Positions 43,789 to 54,949 of a stretch of 64,000 nucleotides of DNA are shown piece after piece. Position numbers and translations under genes: made by a program. Positions within the stretch are counted from its first letter, which is position 1. Every line of letters starts with the position of its first letter. Source of the stretch: Nicotiana tabacum (taxonomy: Eukaryota > Streptophyta > Magnoliopsida > Solanales > Solanaceae); the NCBI RefSeq assembly GCF_000715075.1, contig NC_134089.1:65516697-65580696 (forward strand). The letters are read 5' to 3'. The notes below the pieces were generated by a model that had not been told where the DNA came from, made no database searches, and saw nothing but the letters and a program-made list of their open reading frames with translations.

Positions 43789-44806
43789 ACTTGTCACAAC
43801 CCAAAACCACCCCGGTCGTGATGCGCCTATCATGGAACTAGTCCAGCCGACACATTCCCAAAACAAATCAATATCTTTCATTCTTAGGATAAGATCAAAT
43901 CCGTTTAACATTAAACCTTTATAAGGTGTTTAAAACAAAAACAACAGTACGGAAAGAAAGCCTGACATCGGGGTGTCACTAGTCATGAGCACTTACTACA
44001 ATTGTCTGAAAACCTCAAGACCAACATAGTCAGAAAAATCATAAAATACACTAAGGGAGAATAAGGAGGGAGAAAAGCAGGGATGCGATTGCCAAGCAGC
44101 TACCTTGCTAACTTCGATGAACCTGCCACTGAGCTCAGAAATACCTGAATCTACATACAAGGTGCAGGGAGTAATTGAGTACGCCAACTCAGTAAGTCAT
44201 AAAAGTAAATAAATACTGAGCAGTAGGAAACAAATAGAATCCACATCATGATAAACTCAACAAGCACAACATGCTTTCAAATTGGAATATGAGTCAATTG
44301 TCTCCTTTAAATTCCAGTTTTTTGTAAAAATCATTTGAAGATGCTTTCCAATAGTTTCAATAGAGGTTCAATGCAGTTTGTTGTAAAAGTGATGAAAATC
44401 ATAATCGGCCCCTTGGGCAAAACATAGTTCGTATACAGCCCTTTGGGCAAAACATGAATCATAAACAGCCCCTCGGGCCGACCCCTCGGTCACTCATATA
44501 TATCTCATAACATAAAAATATAAGTGGAAGTAACAAATCCAAATCAGTGATTAAATTCCGACCATATTGTAAAAACTCCAGTTTCAATGAAAGTTGTTCT
44601 AAAACATTTGTTCAACATTTTCAACAGAGGCTCAGTATAAAGAGGAGTGAAAATAGTAATTTCATAAAAACAAGCCCCTTGGGCAAAGGATCACTCATAA
44701 AAACAAGCCCCTCTCAGTCACTTGAGACTCGACTCTCATCAATCAGTGCTCACACTCAGGGGCGTGCAGACTCCGGAGGGGATCCTTCAGCCCAAGCGCT
44801 ATATTG

Positions 44807-44951
44807 CTGCGGCGTACAGCCCGATCCAATATTGTTGCGGCATGCAACCCGATTCATATAAAATATAATCAATATAATATGTTGTGGCATGCAGCAATAA
44901 TATAATATATATAAAGCCAACATGGCCTGCTGCGGCGTGCAGCCCGATCCC
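44807..44951. repeat. Tandem GCTGCGGCGTGCAGCC units in 5' LTR
   Basis: Four imperfect units: TGCTGCGGCGTACAGCCCGA (44807), TTGTTGCGGCATGCAACCCG (44831), TGTTGTGGCATGCAGCAATA (44880) and CTGCTGCGGCGTGCAGCCCG (44929). Each is a near palindrome (GCTGCGGCGTGCAGC). The 3' LTR has a single unit near 37857. Confidence 0.85.
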
Positions 44952-45957
44952 AAAAATATCCTCACAATCAGACCCTCGGCCTCCCTCAGTCATCAACCTC
45001 ACAAGCCACTTGGGCTATTAGTAAAAATAGGGTGCTCAGCCCAAAATATCATTTTTTTATGCATCAAAAGAATAATAAATACTGAGTTACGAAATCAATA
45101 AAAACATAACATGACTGAGTATAGATATTAAGTCAAAAAATGAGGAAATAATAAGGAAATGCCCCTAAGGGTCTAAACAACTTGGCACGAGGCCCAAATA
45201 TGGCATCCAACCCAAAACTTAGTAATATTTTCCAAAACAAAAGTGTATCAAATAGTTTTCAGGCAAATACGCAACTTAAGAGTTGCTACCGGACGGGTCG
45301 AGTCACAATCCCCAATAGTGCACACCCATACGCTCGTCATCTAGCATGTGCGTCACCTCAATATGGTGAAATGAAGTGAAATCCGGGGTTTCATACCCTC
45401 AGGACACGGTTTACAATCATTACTTACCTCAAACCGAATGAACAACTACACCGCGATGCCCTTGCCACTCGACTCGGCCTCAAATCTCCTCGAATCTATC
45501 CAAAATCAGAATCTTATCATCAATACATGCCAAAGGGACAAAGCCCATGCGAAAAGTATCAAATTGAACTTAAAATCTCGAAATTGGCTAAACCCAGCCC
45601 CCAGGCTCACGTCTCGGAATTTGATAAAAATCACACCACTAGAATCCGTATCCTTCCACGAGTCTATACATACCAAGATCATCAAAATCGGACCTCAAAT
45701 GGCCCCTCAAATCCCCAATTTACTCTCCAATTTCAAGCCCTAGTTTCCCAAATTCTTTTCTAATTTTCCCAGAAATTTCATGATTAAACAATGGAATAAT
45801 CATTATAAACACAAGATACAAAGCCCAAGTAGCTTACCTCTCTGAAAATACTTGATTCCCTCTTGAAATCACAACTTGGAGCTCCAAAATCGACCAAATA
45901 TGGTGGAAGAATGACCAAAATTTGCGAAGGAATGCTTATATAGTCTCTGCACAGGGA

Positions 45958-46190
45958 TTCTGCACCTGCGATCCCATAAGCGCATCTGCGCTTCCGCTTC
46001 TGCGGAAAAATGTCCGCTTATGCGGATTTCACTTACCTTACCAGGTCTCGCATCTGCGGTCGCTTCACCGCTTCTGCACCATCGCAGATGTGGTGTACCA
46101 AGCCGCACCTACGGTCCTACATGCACATGTGCCTCTCTCCCGCTCCTGCTTAGCTCGCACCTGCAGTCCCCAGTAAACAAGTGCAGATAT
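45958..46190 (-). repeat. CGCACCTGCGG array in U3 of LARD 5' LTR
   Basis: The partner of the 39003-39235 array: GCACCTGCGATCCC, CGCTTCTGCGGAAAAATGTC, CGCATCTGCGGTCGC, CGCACCTACGGTCC, CGCACCTGCAGTCC. Differences between the two arrays are mostly C/T and G/A at CG steps. Confidence 0.85.
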
Positions 46191-46861
46191 GACAGAAGCA
46201 GCAATATCAGCTGCAATTTCTCAAATTCAAACTTTCCGAAAACTATCTGAAATCATCCTGAGGCCCCCAGTACCTCAACTCAAAACACGAACAAGTCACA
46301 TATCACCATCCAAACTTATTCTAACCTTCGGAACACTCAAAACAACATCAAAACATCAAATCACCCTCGGATTCAAGCCTAAGGATTTAGAAACTTCCAA
46401 ATTTCACAAACGACGCTGAAACCTATCAAATCACCTTCGAATGACCTGAAATTTTGCACACATGTCACAAATAACACAATGGACCTACTCCAATTTCTGG
46501 AATTCCATTCCGACCCCGGTATCAAGATTTCCACTGCCACCGGAATGGAAATTTTTTAATTTCGCCAATTCAAGCCTAAATCCACCATGGACCTCCAAAT
46601 TCCACTTCGTACGCGCTCTTAAGTCCAAAATCACCCGACGGAGCTAACCAAATCATAAAAATCCAAATCCGAGATCGAATACTAAAAAGTCAAGACTAGG
46701 TTAAACCTTTCAAATTTAAAGCTTTAAGCTGAGAATCATTCTTCATATCGATTCCGATTAACCTGAAAACCACAACCGACGATTAACATAAGTCATAATA
46801 TACGAAAACTGGCGAGTGAAGTGCAAGTGCTCAAAACGACCGGTCGGGTCATTACATAACT

Positions 46862-47454
46862 AAACATGGATTACATAATTATAGCTGAGAGCTCAATCAT
46901 AGGAAATAATAGGCAATCCTCTCACTAATAATAAATCCCAAGTTTTATTTCCATTATTTAACAATTTATATCTCAATCCAATGAAGCAATGCCAATTTTA
47001 ATTTGTTCCAAAGATTTGTTCCGGGCAATTCATGCCGAGATCGTACGGCCCAATCCAATATAATGTATTTTTGTGCACTACCGAGGGTCAAACGGCACGA
47101 ACCATAGATGCATCTATCTTCAACGGAGGCGTTCGACCCGCTCCTCAAAAGAGAAAATACTTTATTACGGACGATTTATGATTTATTAAGTGGCTAGTAT
47201 TTAAAGAAACACCAATTCTCAATCAATAGTCAAGTGACCCATCCAAGAATTTAAGTAAATGCAATTTAACCTTTTAAAATTCCTTTATCAAATTCCTGCA
47301 TGATTTAAGCAATTAAGTTAACGAGTACGGTGAAAACATCGTAAATATAGCATGGTACGGGTTCTAGACTACCCGGATATAATCATAATTAATAGCTATG
47401 TATGGACTCTTGTCACCTCGTGCGTACGTAGCCCCCCGCAAATAGAAGCACATA
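46862..47454 (-). repeat. Minus-oriented LTR relic, segment 2
   Basis: It continues 36294-36860 after the LARD element. On the minus strand it matches 60100-60700 of the plus-strand LTR: GGGGGGCTACGTACGCACGA, GGTGACAAGAGTCC, TCGTTAACTTAATTGCTTAA, GAGGAGCGGGTCGAACGCCT and ATAGATGCATCTATG. It is cut at 47455-47459 (TTAAT) by the gag-only element and resumes at 58303. Confidence 0.8.
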
Positions 47455-47459
47455 TTAAT

Positions 47460-48195
47460 TTTTACCGTAAAAATGGTAATAACAATTAAATTTATTGATG
47501 GGACTCTAAAAATGCGTGATCTATTTTATGCTAGTTTGTTAAGCAGTTGATGCTAAGTGTATGAGATTTAGAGATGAAATAAAGCTAAGGGGAGAGTGAC
47601 AATAGAACTGATATGCCAATTTCTTGGGGCCTCGAGCTTGTCGATTCTGGGCCTCGAGGTCGATCCCAGGGCTCGACTACGAGCTATTGAGGGTAATTGG
47701 GGTAGGGCTAACAGTTATATTAAAACCAATGAAGGCCCTTTATGGCCAATGGTAAGCAATAAATGATGAAAAAATGTGAAGATAATAAATGAAAGCAACA
47801 ATATCGAGAGAATGTGTTAGAGAGCGAATAGAATATTCTTGTATATTTCGTGTGGAGTAATTGAAGCAACAACTGTTTACAAAATGATAAGGATCCACTT
47901 TATATAGGAGGGGAATCCCAACATAGTACAAAAATACATTAATGATAAAGAAACGGAGATGGGACAGCTAGAAGACATCCTAATTAAGAGCTATGGTAGT
48001 CCTATCAGTCCTAGTCACGTGCCTTGGAAACACTCCATTTCTACCAAGGCCTAGGCCAATGTTTCCCCAAGATCAGGCCTCAACGAACCTTGAGGGAGGA
48101 GACTCGATCATAACCTTTTTGCCTCGAGACTTTTAGATGGTTCCTTGAGATGCCTCGATATCGAGAAATTGGGCTCTCCGATTTCACCGTATACA
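47460..48195 (-). repeat. 3' LTR of gag-only element
   Basis: Matches 57562-58297 over its full 736 bases (TGGGACTCTAAAAATNCGTG, GTTAAGCAGTTGAT, AGGGGAGAG, CCTCGAGGTCGATCCCAGGG, ATTTCACCGTATACA). One base appears lost at its outer end. A related LTR is at 60955-61679. Confidence 0.93.
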
Positions 48196-48396
48196 GATAG
48201 TCCCTGTGTTTCTTAGAGAGGAGCGATGAGAAATGATTATGAGCTTTTAACCCGAGGGCATCACCGTTGTGACGTCATCCTATCAGAGCATTAAATTTCA
48301 TGCCCAAAAAACCGCGCAAGGGTCGCCGTCAGATGCGACTATCGAGAAGCCCACGAACTGCTACCATCTCGTCCCTTCCGCTTCCCACACAACTCC
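48196..48396 (+). other. Leader between 3' LTR and antisense gene 1
   Basis: It contains, on the minus strand, the purine-rich stretch before the LTR (ACAGGGACTATC) and, on the plus strand, GC-rich sequence leading to the TATA box of the antisense gene. The corresponding stretch in the third element is 61680-61896. No ORF. Confidence 0.5.
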
Positions 48397-48403
48397 TATA
48401 AAG
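48397..48403 (+). promoter_or_regulatory. TATA box of antisense gene 1
   Basis: TATAAAG, 114 bases upstream of the ATG at 48517, followed by a C/T-rich leader. The third element has CTATAAATAC at 61896, 126 bases before its ATG. The shared layout supports a real promoter for the antisense gene. Confidence 0.6.
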
Positions 48404-48516
48404 GCACCAATTGCTGGATAACTTTCACTTTCTCTACTACTTCAGATTTGCAAAGCCATACCCATCCATACTTGCATCTTTTCTTCTTGCTTTCTTAGAG
48501 AAATTTCACTATAATC

Positions 48517-50894
48517 ATGGCTAGAACCTCCAAGACGGTTCCTCAGAAGGACGAGGTTGCCTCTTCATCTCAGATATCTAAAGGGAAACCCAAAGTGATA
48601 CCTACCTTGGAATAATGTACTCCCTCCAAACTTGATATGTCGAAAGACTTTACCATCAATACCACTTCATCCACATCGGGCCTATGTGAACATGTGTCCC
48701 AATACATTAGTGTCGTAACCAAAGTAGAGGCAGTGAAGACAAACTGCCGATGCAACGAGACAGTAAAGGTGGAGATTCCCGGCCCTGATGAAAATATAAC
48801 GTATCACAAGGCTGGCTTCCTTCATGTGTATACTTACCCGTTAACTTTGGGTCATGCCGATTCCTCTAAATCCTCTCCCCCAGAGATAAATCCGGTTAAC
48901 GTTGATTTTTGCGACAAATATCAAGTGACATCGGTCAAATTTACCCTTCTTTTTGGAGGATAGTCTTGATGCTCCGCCATTTCACCGAAGGGGTTACGGG
49001 TGAGATCTTTACCACCATCGATCCAAAAAATTATTTTTCTCGAGCACTGACGAGGGGAAGGATCGAGGATGGATGGGTAGGTTCATCCAAGTGAGGACCT
49101 CAGACATCATTCCAGCCGGGAGGATGCCTTTCCCAAAGAAGTGGAACACACAGTGTAAGCATTTTTTCCTTAGTCACATTTTGTGGTTTTCTTTCCTTTC
49201 TTCTAGAATAATGACCTCTTTGTGTTTCTTAGAGTCACCGCTTGGTACCCTGAAGCGGTTTAGGATTTACTGGTTTAGATCGAACGGTTGGACACCGCAT
49301 TCCCATATCTTGATCGATCTTGGTCTGACCTGGCTAAAGAGTGTTAGGTGGCCAAGAATCATAGTGGAGCTTCCTTATCACCTATGTCTTAGATTTACAT
49401 TTCTCCCCGTATCCTTTGTGCTGACAAATTATGGTTACTGCATTTATGCAGGCCTTGGCGAGAATATGCTAATGAGGCTACCCCCTAGTGGAAAGATAGA
49501 GGCTTCGAAGCCTGGCAAGGGCAAGAAGAGGAAAGGTAAAGCGGCTTTCGATCCTTCCATGGCAAAGAAACCCAACTCACGCGAGCATCAAGTTGTCACT
49601 AAGACCTCAGTTTCAACTTCTGGAGCAAGTCCCAGTGCTGAGTATGAGGATGATGATGATGATGATAGGTGACAGTTGGCACGGAGGACGGGGTCGAGCG
49701 CTGGAGTCTCGCAAGTACCTCGGCCGGAGGCTGCTGAATCGGGAATGGCCAACTCAGGTTAGTCTCATAGATTGAAGACCCTCAAGGAGGGTATCAATGT
49801 GGCCTCGGATCCCATGACCGGGTTTTGTGCAGATTTTGTAGGGGGGACCGCTGCTGCTGACCCTGAAAGGTCGAGACTCGGAGCTTTTCAAGAGTAGGAG
49901 TTGCCCCTCAGAGATATCGGTGATATGGATGATATCATTTCAGGCTTTCAGTTCTCGTTAGGGGAATTGAGGGATGCCCAAGATGCGAACGCCGCCAAAG
50001 TTGGGGGTCCTTTGAAGGGGGTAGGCACGATTGGCAATAGTTTTGACGATGTTAGCGAGAATGTCGATCTCGACGCACCCGACTCCGTCAAGGTGGCGGA
50101 GATGTTCATGAAGCAGGTGATAGCTGCTTTAAGTGGATTCCTTTTAGTCTCGAGCATCTTCCTTTATTCTTCTAACTCTTCTGTTTTGCTGTAGTGCAAG
50201 GAGATGTATGATCATTCCCTCTCCAAACTTAACGAGGAGCTTTCATTCCATGAGAAGGAGCTTGAGAAGCTGTCCTTGAGACTGCGAGAGTCAGAGGCTC
50301 ATTCTGCCCGGAAGGAGAAAGGGGCAGGCGAGCTCCGGGCTACTTTGGAGGGAGCACTCCGAGAAAAAGCTGCCCTTGTCGAGCAGGTATTTTTGTTACG
50401 CATGAGTTTTTCCTTCGCTACCATAATTCGATACTGGCTGGTTTACTATTCTTTTCGTAGGTCGAAAAAAATGATTCACAGATTGGGCGACTGAATATGG
50501 AGATCCTCGGGCTGAGGAAACAAAATGAGGTAGTGACCTCGAAGTTGGCGTCGACCCATGATTTTCTCAAGGATGCTCGAAAGGAGGTTCCCGCGCTGGT
50601 TATTTCCAAGTCCGATATTAAAGGAATTGTTGCTACTTACCTGAAGGACGCAACTACGGAAAATCAAATAGCCCATGACATATCGATAAAGAGGTCGAGC
50701 AAAACCTGGCTCGTGCCATCGAACATGCTAGGGCAAAGGCGAGGAGGAAAACCTTGGAGGAGATCGAGGCCGGAGGCGTCGATCTGTCAGTTGGAATTGA
50801 GGAGACCCAGGAGCTGGAGAGAAAGTTGGCACTTTTGGTCGTTCCATACGAGGATTCTAGAGATGGTTCGGAGGATAGTGGTGATAATGAGTAG
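48517..50894 (+). pseudogene. Antisense PF04195-type gene, copy 1 (multi-exon)
   Basis: ATG at 48517 gives MARTSKTVPQKDEVASSSQI, with a stop at 48613. Exon 1 text continues YKAGFLHVYTYPLTLGH-like and CDKYQVTSVKF, then in other frames LMLRHFTEGVTGEIFTTID. Probable exons: 48517-49154; 49233-49361; 49452-50115; 50195-50386; 50461-50894, joined by GT...AG sites such as AAGCAG/GTGATA, GTAG/TGCAAG, GAGCAG/GTATTT and CGTAG/GTCGAA. The exon 2 donor is degenerate (ATCATA/GTGGAG). Exons 4-5 encode a coiled coil (KLNEELSFHEKELEKLSLRL) and end DSRDGSEDSGDNE. The N-terminal domain is the putative gypsy-type transposon family; function unknown. At least three stops or shifts make it a pseudogene. Confidence 0.72.
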
Positions 50895-51515
50895 GCCTTG
50901 TACCGCTTTGACTTCCCCCCTTTTCCTTTGTGTACTCCCGGGGGAGTGAGTCTTGTAAAGACATCCCTTGTAAATATACTTTTGGCAATGAAAAAAGGGT
51001 TTTTCTACCCCAAGTCTTTCCATTCTTTATATCTTGCTGCTCTTGCAGAGCTAATCTTTGAATTGTAATATTAATCCTTTGGAGCCCATTGTTGGAGTAA
51101 TCGGGACCCCTGAAATCGGGTCCTATATTGAAGTTAGGTTGATAGCTTCTTTGGGCCGATGCTTGTGATGGCAAGAAGCCCCCGAGGTCTCGATATCTCT
51201 CGACTCTTATGGGGTAATAGCATCCATGCGATTTGATAAAGGGGTCCTCGGGGGATCCCGGGCGATCCCGCCAGTACATTTCCCAATGAAAAGTGATGTT
51301 ACCATGGCCAGGATTAATTGGCACTCTGGGTAGGCTAGCAGCCGCTGCTTTGCCCCTATACGTTCATTCATTTGCTTCCTTAGTGGAGATTCTGCTACTT
51401 TGAGTAACCATTTCTCCCATAGAACTTGGTGCTTTGTGCTAGTTCTCTTGTTGCTTTAACTCAAACCTTTTGCCCAGATCCGTATCCTCCTCCTCTTATT
51501 TTATCGTAGCCATGA
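50895..51515 (+). other. 3' flank of antisense gene 1 and spacer to copy 2
   Basis: Just after the stop the text TTGTAAATATACTTTTGGCA then ATGAAAAAAGGGTTTTT looks like a 3' untranslated end. The rest is a non-coding spacer with a CCTCGGGGGATCCCGGGCGA stretch near 51247. I see no second TATA box as clear as those of copies 1 and 3. Confidence 0.45.
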
Positions 51516-53660
51516 TTGCTACGTAGATATCCGACCATCAAGGAGAGGGGAGTTCTGCCCTCTATTCTGCGTCCGGTCAGTGGTACACTGCCGGTGCCCG
51601 GTGAGCGGACCTCGAGATGCTTTGTCTCGAGGAAAGACTTTACATTGGAGAGACCTTCCAATGTCCAAGGGCATCGTGAGCAGGTGTCGAGGTTCATCTC
51701 ATCAGTAGGGGAGGATAAATGATTAGAAAAGACTGTGGATGGGGAGAAGGGGTGGTGCTATAAGTACCTTCCTCTGAGGAGAGCATCATGACCTACGTTA
51801 AAGGGTTTTTGAGTGTGTATATGCATACTTTTACATCGGGTCCCCCCGACCGGGTTATGCTTGAGTTATGCCAGAGATATCAGGCTACCTTGGCGTGGGC
51901 TCACCCATCCCTTTTGAAGATAGTGGAGACGATAAGATACTTTGTAGAGAAGGTCGGGCTCGACTTTACCTTCATTCATCTCATAAGGCTATATCAGCCA
52001 TTGCGTTATCGAGGTTTGATTGCTATGCAGCATCAATCTACCCAGTCTCCTGCCGTTGATGGTGAAGAGAATGAATATCGAGGATGGATGAGCCGATTCA
52101 TCCGAGCTCGGACGATCTATATCATTCCTGGAGAATTTCTGCCCTTTCCCGAGAAATGGAATTTCACACGTAAGTGTCATACTTGTATTTTTATCGCTTT
52201 CTTTGGATACAGGCTCCGTAACGACATTTCTGTGCATATATTTTTTTTGTAGCGACTCCTTGGTTGCCGAACAAGGTCTTGGATTTGGCCTAGTGGTCTC
52301 GTAAGTTGGCTGCTTGTTCGACCTATGATAAGCGCAGGTGGCGAGATCTATCCAAGGGGAGATTGGAGGCAAAACATCATGGTAGGCGCGTGGTGGCTTA
52401 TTTCCCCAGAATGGTACTTTTCTTTTTAGTGTATTAACTTAGCTGCCGCAGGTATTGGAGATTTTTCCCAAATAAGGCCATGTCCTCTGGGGGAGGAGGA
52501 GAGACTGCCGACCTTGGGATCGAGAGTCGACGATAAACGAAAAGAATCTCCGGTGTGTGAGGAGGCTCACAGTGGGGCGAATCCTTCTCAGCAGATCAAG
52601 AGAGGCAATTCGACCGATCATTCGATTTCAGAGGCTTCCGTTCTCGAAAGAACATTCCCCATTTATGCTGATGGCGCTTCAAAGAATGAAGAGTGTGTGG
52701 TGCCTTCTTCTTTTCCTAACAAATGAGCTTTGGGGGATACTAAGCCATCGGACATTGGCTCGGCTTTTGGTGAGGCTCAGCGGCTCGGCCTTATGGTAAG
52801 TTTGGTAGGCGGCATAGGACTACTCCGATTTCACACTCTTCCTTTCTCATTGAATTTTCTTCCACAGGCCTTTGACAGGCTTACATCCGAGCTACTCCAC
52901 TATGAGGCTTAGTTGCGGAGAGTTTCGGATAGGGAGAAATCGCTTAAGCTTCTTTGTGTGAAAAAGAAAGCGAGCTGGTATCCTTGTGTTGTGAGTCAAA
53001 TCAAAGCCGGAGCCGCGAGAGCTACCTCGAGAGATAGATATCTTGTATTTCATGTTGACGTATGCTTCCTCTTTCATTTTTGGAGGTTAACATTTTGATA
53101 TTTCAGTTGGAGAGAAAAATGGAGGAGCTAGAGCGACTTTGGGGTGAAATTGGTAGGGTCAAACATGAGTTCGATCAGCTGCAAGCCCATGTAGATACCC
53201 AAGTTTCGGACAAGGAGAGTGTTTTGGCTAAAGTTCCCACCCTGGACATGCAAATCTGGATCGCTCATGCGAGTGATTCTGCACGGGCGAACATGATCGC
53301 AAGGCTCGAGTCTGAGCTTTTGAAGGCAAAGGCCGAGGTGGTGAATGCCCGAGCCGAGGCTGTGATGAGGCGTACTAGGGAGGATTAGAGAGCGACGACC
53401 TATTTAAAGAGTGTTGTTAATGCTATAGCTAAACTAAGGAGAACTCTTGGTCGTGCGAGCAGTAGTAAAGAGTACGCCAAGTGCAAATCTTGGAGGGAAA
53501 CTCTTGATGAAGTTCATGCCAGGGGTTTCGATCTTTCGGAGGAGATCGAGCAAGCCAACGTGGAGGAATATGATGCTAAGTTCCTTTTGTCCGATGTCGA
53601 GGATGGCAAGGACGGGGCCGTAGTCCCCAAGGGAGACGTTTTTTTTCGTTCTTCGTCTTT
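51516..53660 (+). pseudogene. Antisense PF04195-type gene, copy 2 (multi-exon, 5' incomplete)
   Basis: It begins inside exon 1 (RPSNVQGHREQVSRFISSVG). After a stop it continues TYVKGFLSVYMHTFTSGPPD, LELCQRYQATLAWAHPSLLK, IHLIRLYQPLRYRGLIAMQH and GWMSRFIRARTIYIIPGEFL. Exon 1 ends with a canonical donor CAC/GTAAGT at 52169. Further exons are 52253-52381, 52452-52795, 52868-53059 and 53107 to about 53640, with canonical sites (GTAG/CGACT, CATG/GTAGGC, CGCAG/GTATT, TATG/GTAAGT, CACAG/GCC, GAC/GTATGC, TTCAG/TTGG). The last exon is a long coiled coil (ERKMEELERLWGEIGRVKHE). It diverges enough from copy 1 to be a different subfamily, not a recent duplication. Confidence 0.7.
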
Positions 53661-53819
53661 GTATATAATGTTTTCACAATACACTATAAATGGAGCTTGT
53701 GTTTTATTACATATATTTATAAGGGGAAAACCTCGCAATCTTTGTACCTTACGGGTTCCTCTTTGCCGAGATTTCTGCCAGATTAGTCGACCTTTGTTGG
53801 TAGGAATCCTTAGATTCGT

Positions 53820-54340
53820 GATATGGACCTGAGGCTCGTTAGGCTGGCCCATAGGCTCTTATGCCTCGGGTCGAAGCGAACTTTTGTGTATATGGCCTTG
53901 GGGCTCATTAGGTTGGTAACAATGGCTCTTACGCTTTTCTCTTAGGCATATTTGACTAACTATTTTGGGCTCAGTCTTTGAGTCGGGTTCCGACTCGGGC
54001 TCATTCAACCCTCAAGTTTTGTGCGGGCTGGCAACAATGGATCTTATGCCTTGGGCCGATGCGGCTTTATAGTGTGGGCTGACGATAATGGCTCTTACGC
54101 CTTTGCCTTTAGGAATATTTGGTTAACTATTTTGAGCCCAGTCCCCGAATCGGGTAATGACTCGAGCTTATTTTGACCCTCAAGTATTCAGATTTTAGGA
54201 TGGCAACAGTGGCTCTTACGCTTTTGGTCGGTGCGACATTTTATGTGTGTCGCCCTGAGGCTCATTAGGCTGGCGACAATGGCTTTTACGTGCTTGGTCG
54301 ATGCGACCATTTATGTGGGCTTTATTTTTCCCTCGATAAG
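53820..54340. repeat. Tandem repeats with GGCTCTTACGC core
   Basis: Imperfect units of about 90-130 bases, each with GGCTGG(C/T)NACAATGGCTC then TTACGC/TATGCCT and often CTGAGGCTCATTAGGCTGG or GGTCG(A/G)TGCGAC. A second internal pair contains TTTGGTTAACTATTTTGAGC and CAGTCCCCGAATCGGGT. Amplified tandem repeats in the non-coding 3' part are known from Retand-like Tat elements. Confidence 0.75.
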
Positions 54341-54689
54341 GATAGATAATGTTTGCCTGACTCTTCGACGGCTTAATAAAAAACCTCAATTATGAGTTTA
54401 TATGGCGATGATCGAGCACCTCGGGAGGTTTGGCTCGAAGGTTGAGTATCTCGAAGACGATGTTTAAGAGTTGATGTGGTCGAATCTCTTTTTCTTATAT
54501 CGAGAGTAGTCTGTTTAACCGATTCTTTCCGAAGTAGATTCGGAGTAATTAAAGGCCTGTGATTTTGTAGCGATAGTTTGGCGTCCCTAAGTCGCATTAG
54601 TTCGGCTGGTACAGCCGTGCGACCGAAGTCACTTGTGTTTGGCCGGAGCCTTTGAGTCCCGAGTGAAGTAGTTTTGGCATCTATATCAA

Positions 54690-54915
54690 GGGTATGCCTT
54701 TTTAGGGGTCTTACAAGTTTGATATATAGCCGAAACTTTGGGATTTAATTTATGCCGTTAGTAAGGTCTTACAAGTATTACATGTCGTTGAGGTCTTATA
54801 GTTTTGGATACTTGGTACAAGTATTGTTCATGCCTTGCTTGAGGTCTTACAGATATAGTTGTTTCCTTATGTAGGTCTTACAAGACCGAGTCTTCCCGCT
54901 CGGGGTCTTACGGCC
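54690..54915. repeat. AGGTCTTACAAG tandem units
   Basis: Five copies of (A/G)GGTCTTACA(A/G) occur at about 40-55 base spacing: TTACAAGTTTG (54710), AGGTCTTACAAGTATTACAT (54764), AGGTCTTATAG (54790), AGGTCTTACAGATATAG (54842) and AGGTCTTACAAGACC (54876), with GGGGTCTTACGG at 54902. Confidence 0.75.
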
Positions 54916-54949
54916 TCGAGTTTTGATAAGTCGATGAAGATGGCACTTG

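Larger units (their letters stand above)
36861..46856 (-). mobile_element. LARD-like non-autonomous LTR retrotransposon, complete
   Basis: It is 9,996 bases with TSD TAACT on both sides (36856-36860 and 46857-46861). The LTRs are 36861-39923 (3,063 bases) and 43792-46856 (3,065 bases), in minus orientation. The PBS lies just inside the 5' LTR and the polypurine tract just before the 3' LTR. The 3.87 kb interior has no gag or pol: the longest frames are about 70 residues and resemble nothing I know. Large LTRs with a conserved-length non-coding interior fit the LARD class, which must borrow proteins from an autonomous relative, probably the Tekay-like group given the PBS and LTR ends. Confidence 0.85.
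43792..46856 (-). repeat. 5' LTR of LARD-like element
   Basis: The minus strand starts TGTAATGACCCGACCGGTCG and ends CCCGGTGGTTTTGGG-like text then TTGTGACA. It differs from the 3' LTR by an expanded TGCTGCGGCGTGCAGCCCGA block (44807-44951) and by extra GCCCCTTGGGC motifs. The CGCACCTGCGG array lies at 45958-46190 with TATATAA at 45943-45937. Confidence 0.93.

Noticed and set aside
48570..48755. Minus-strand frames opposite the antisense gene of the gag-only element (sense orientation with gag)
   Set aside because: No pol motif is present; they are shadows of the plus-strand exons, which have the conserved domain and splice sites.
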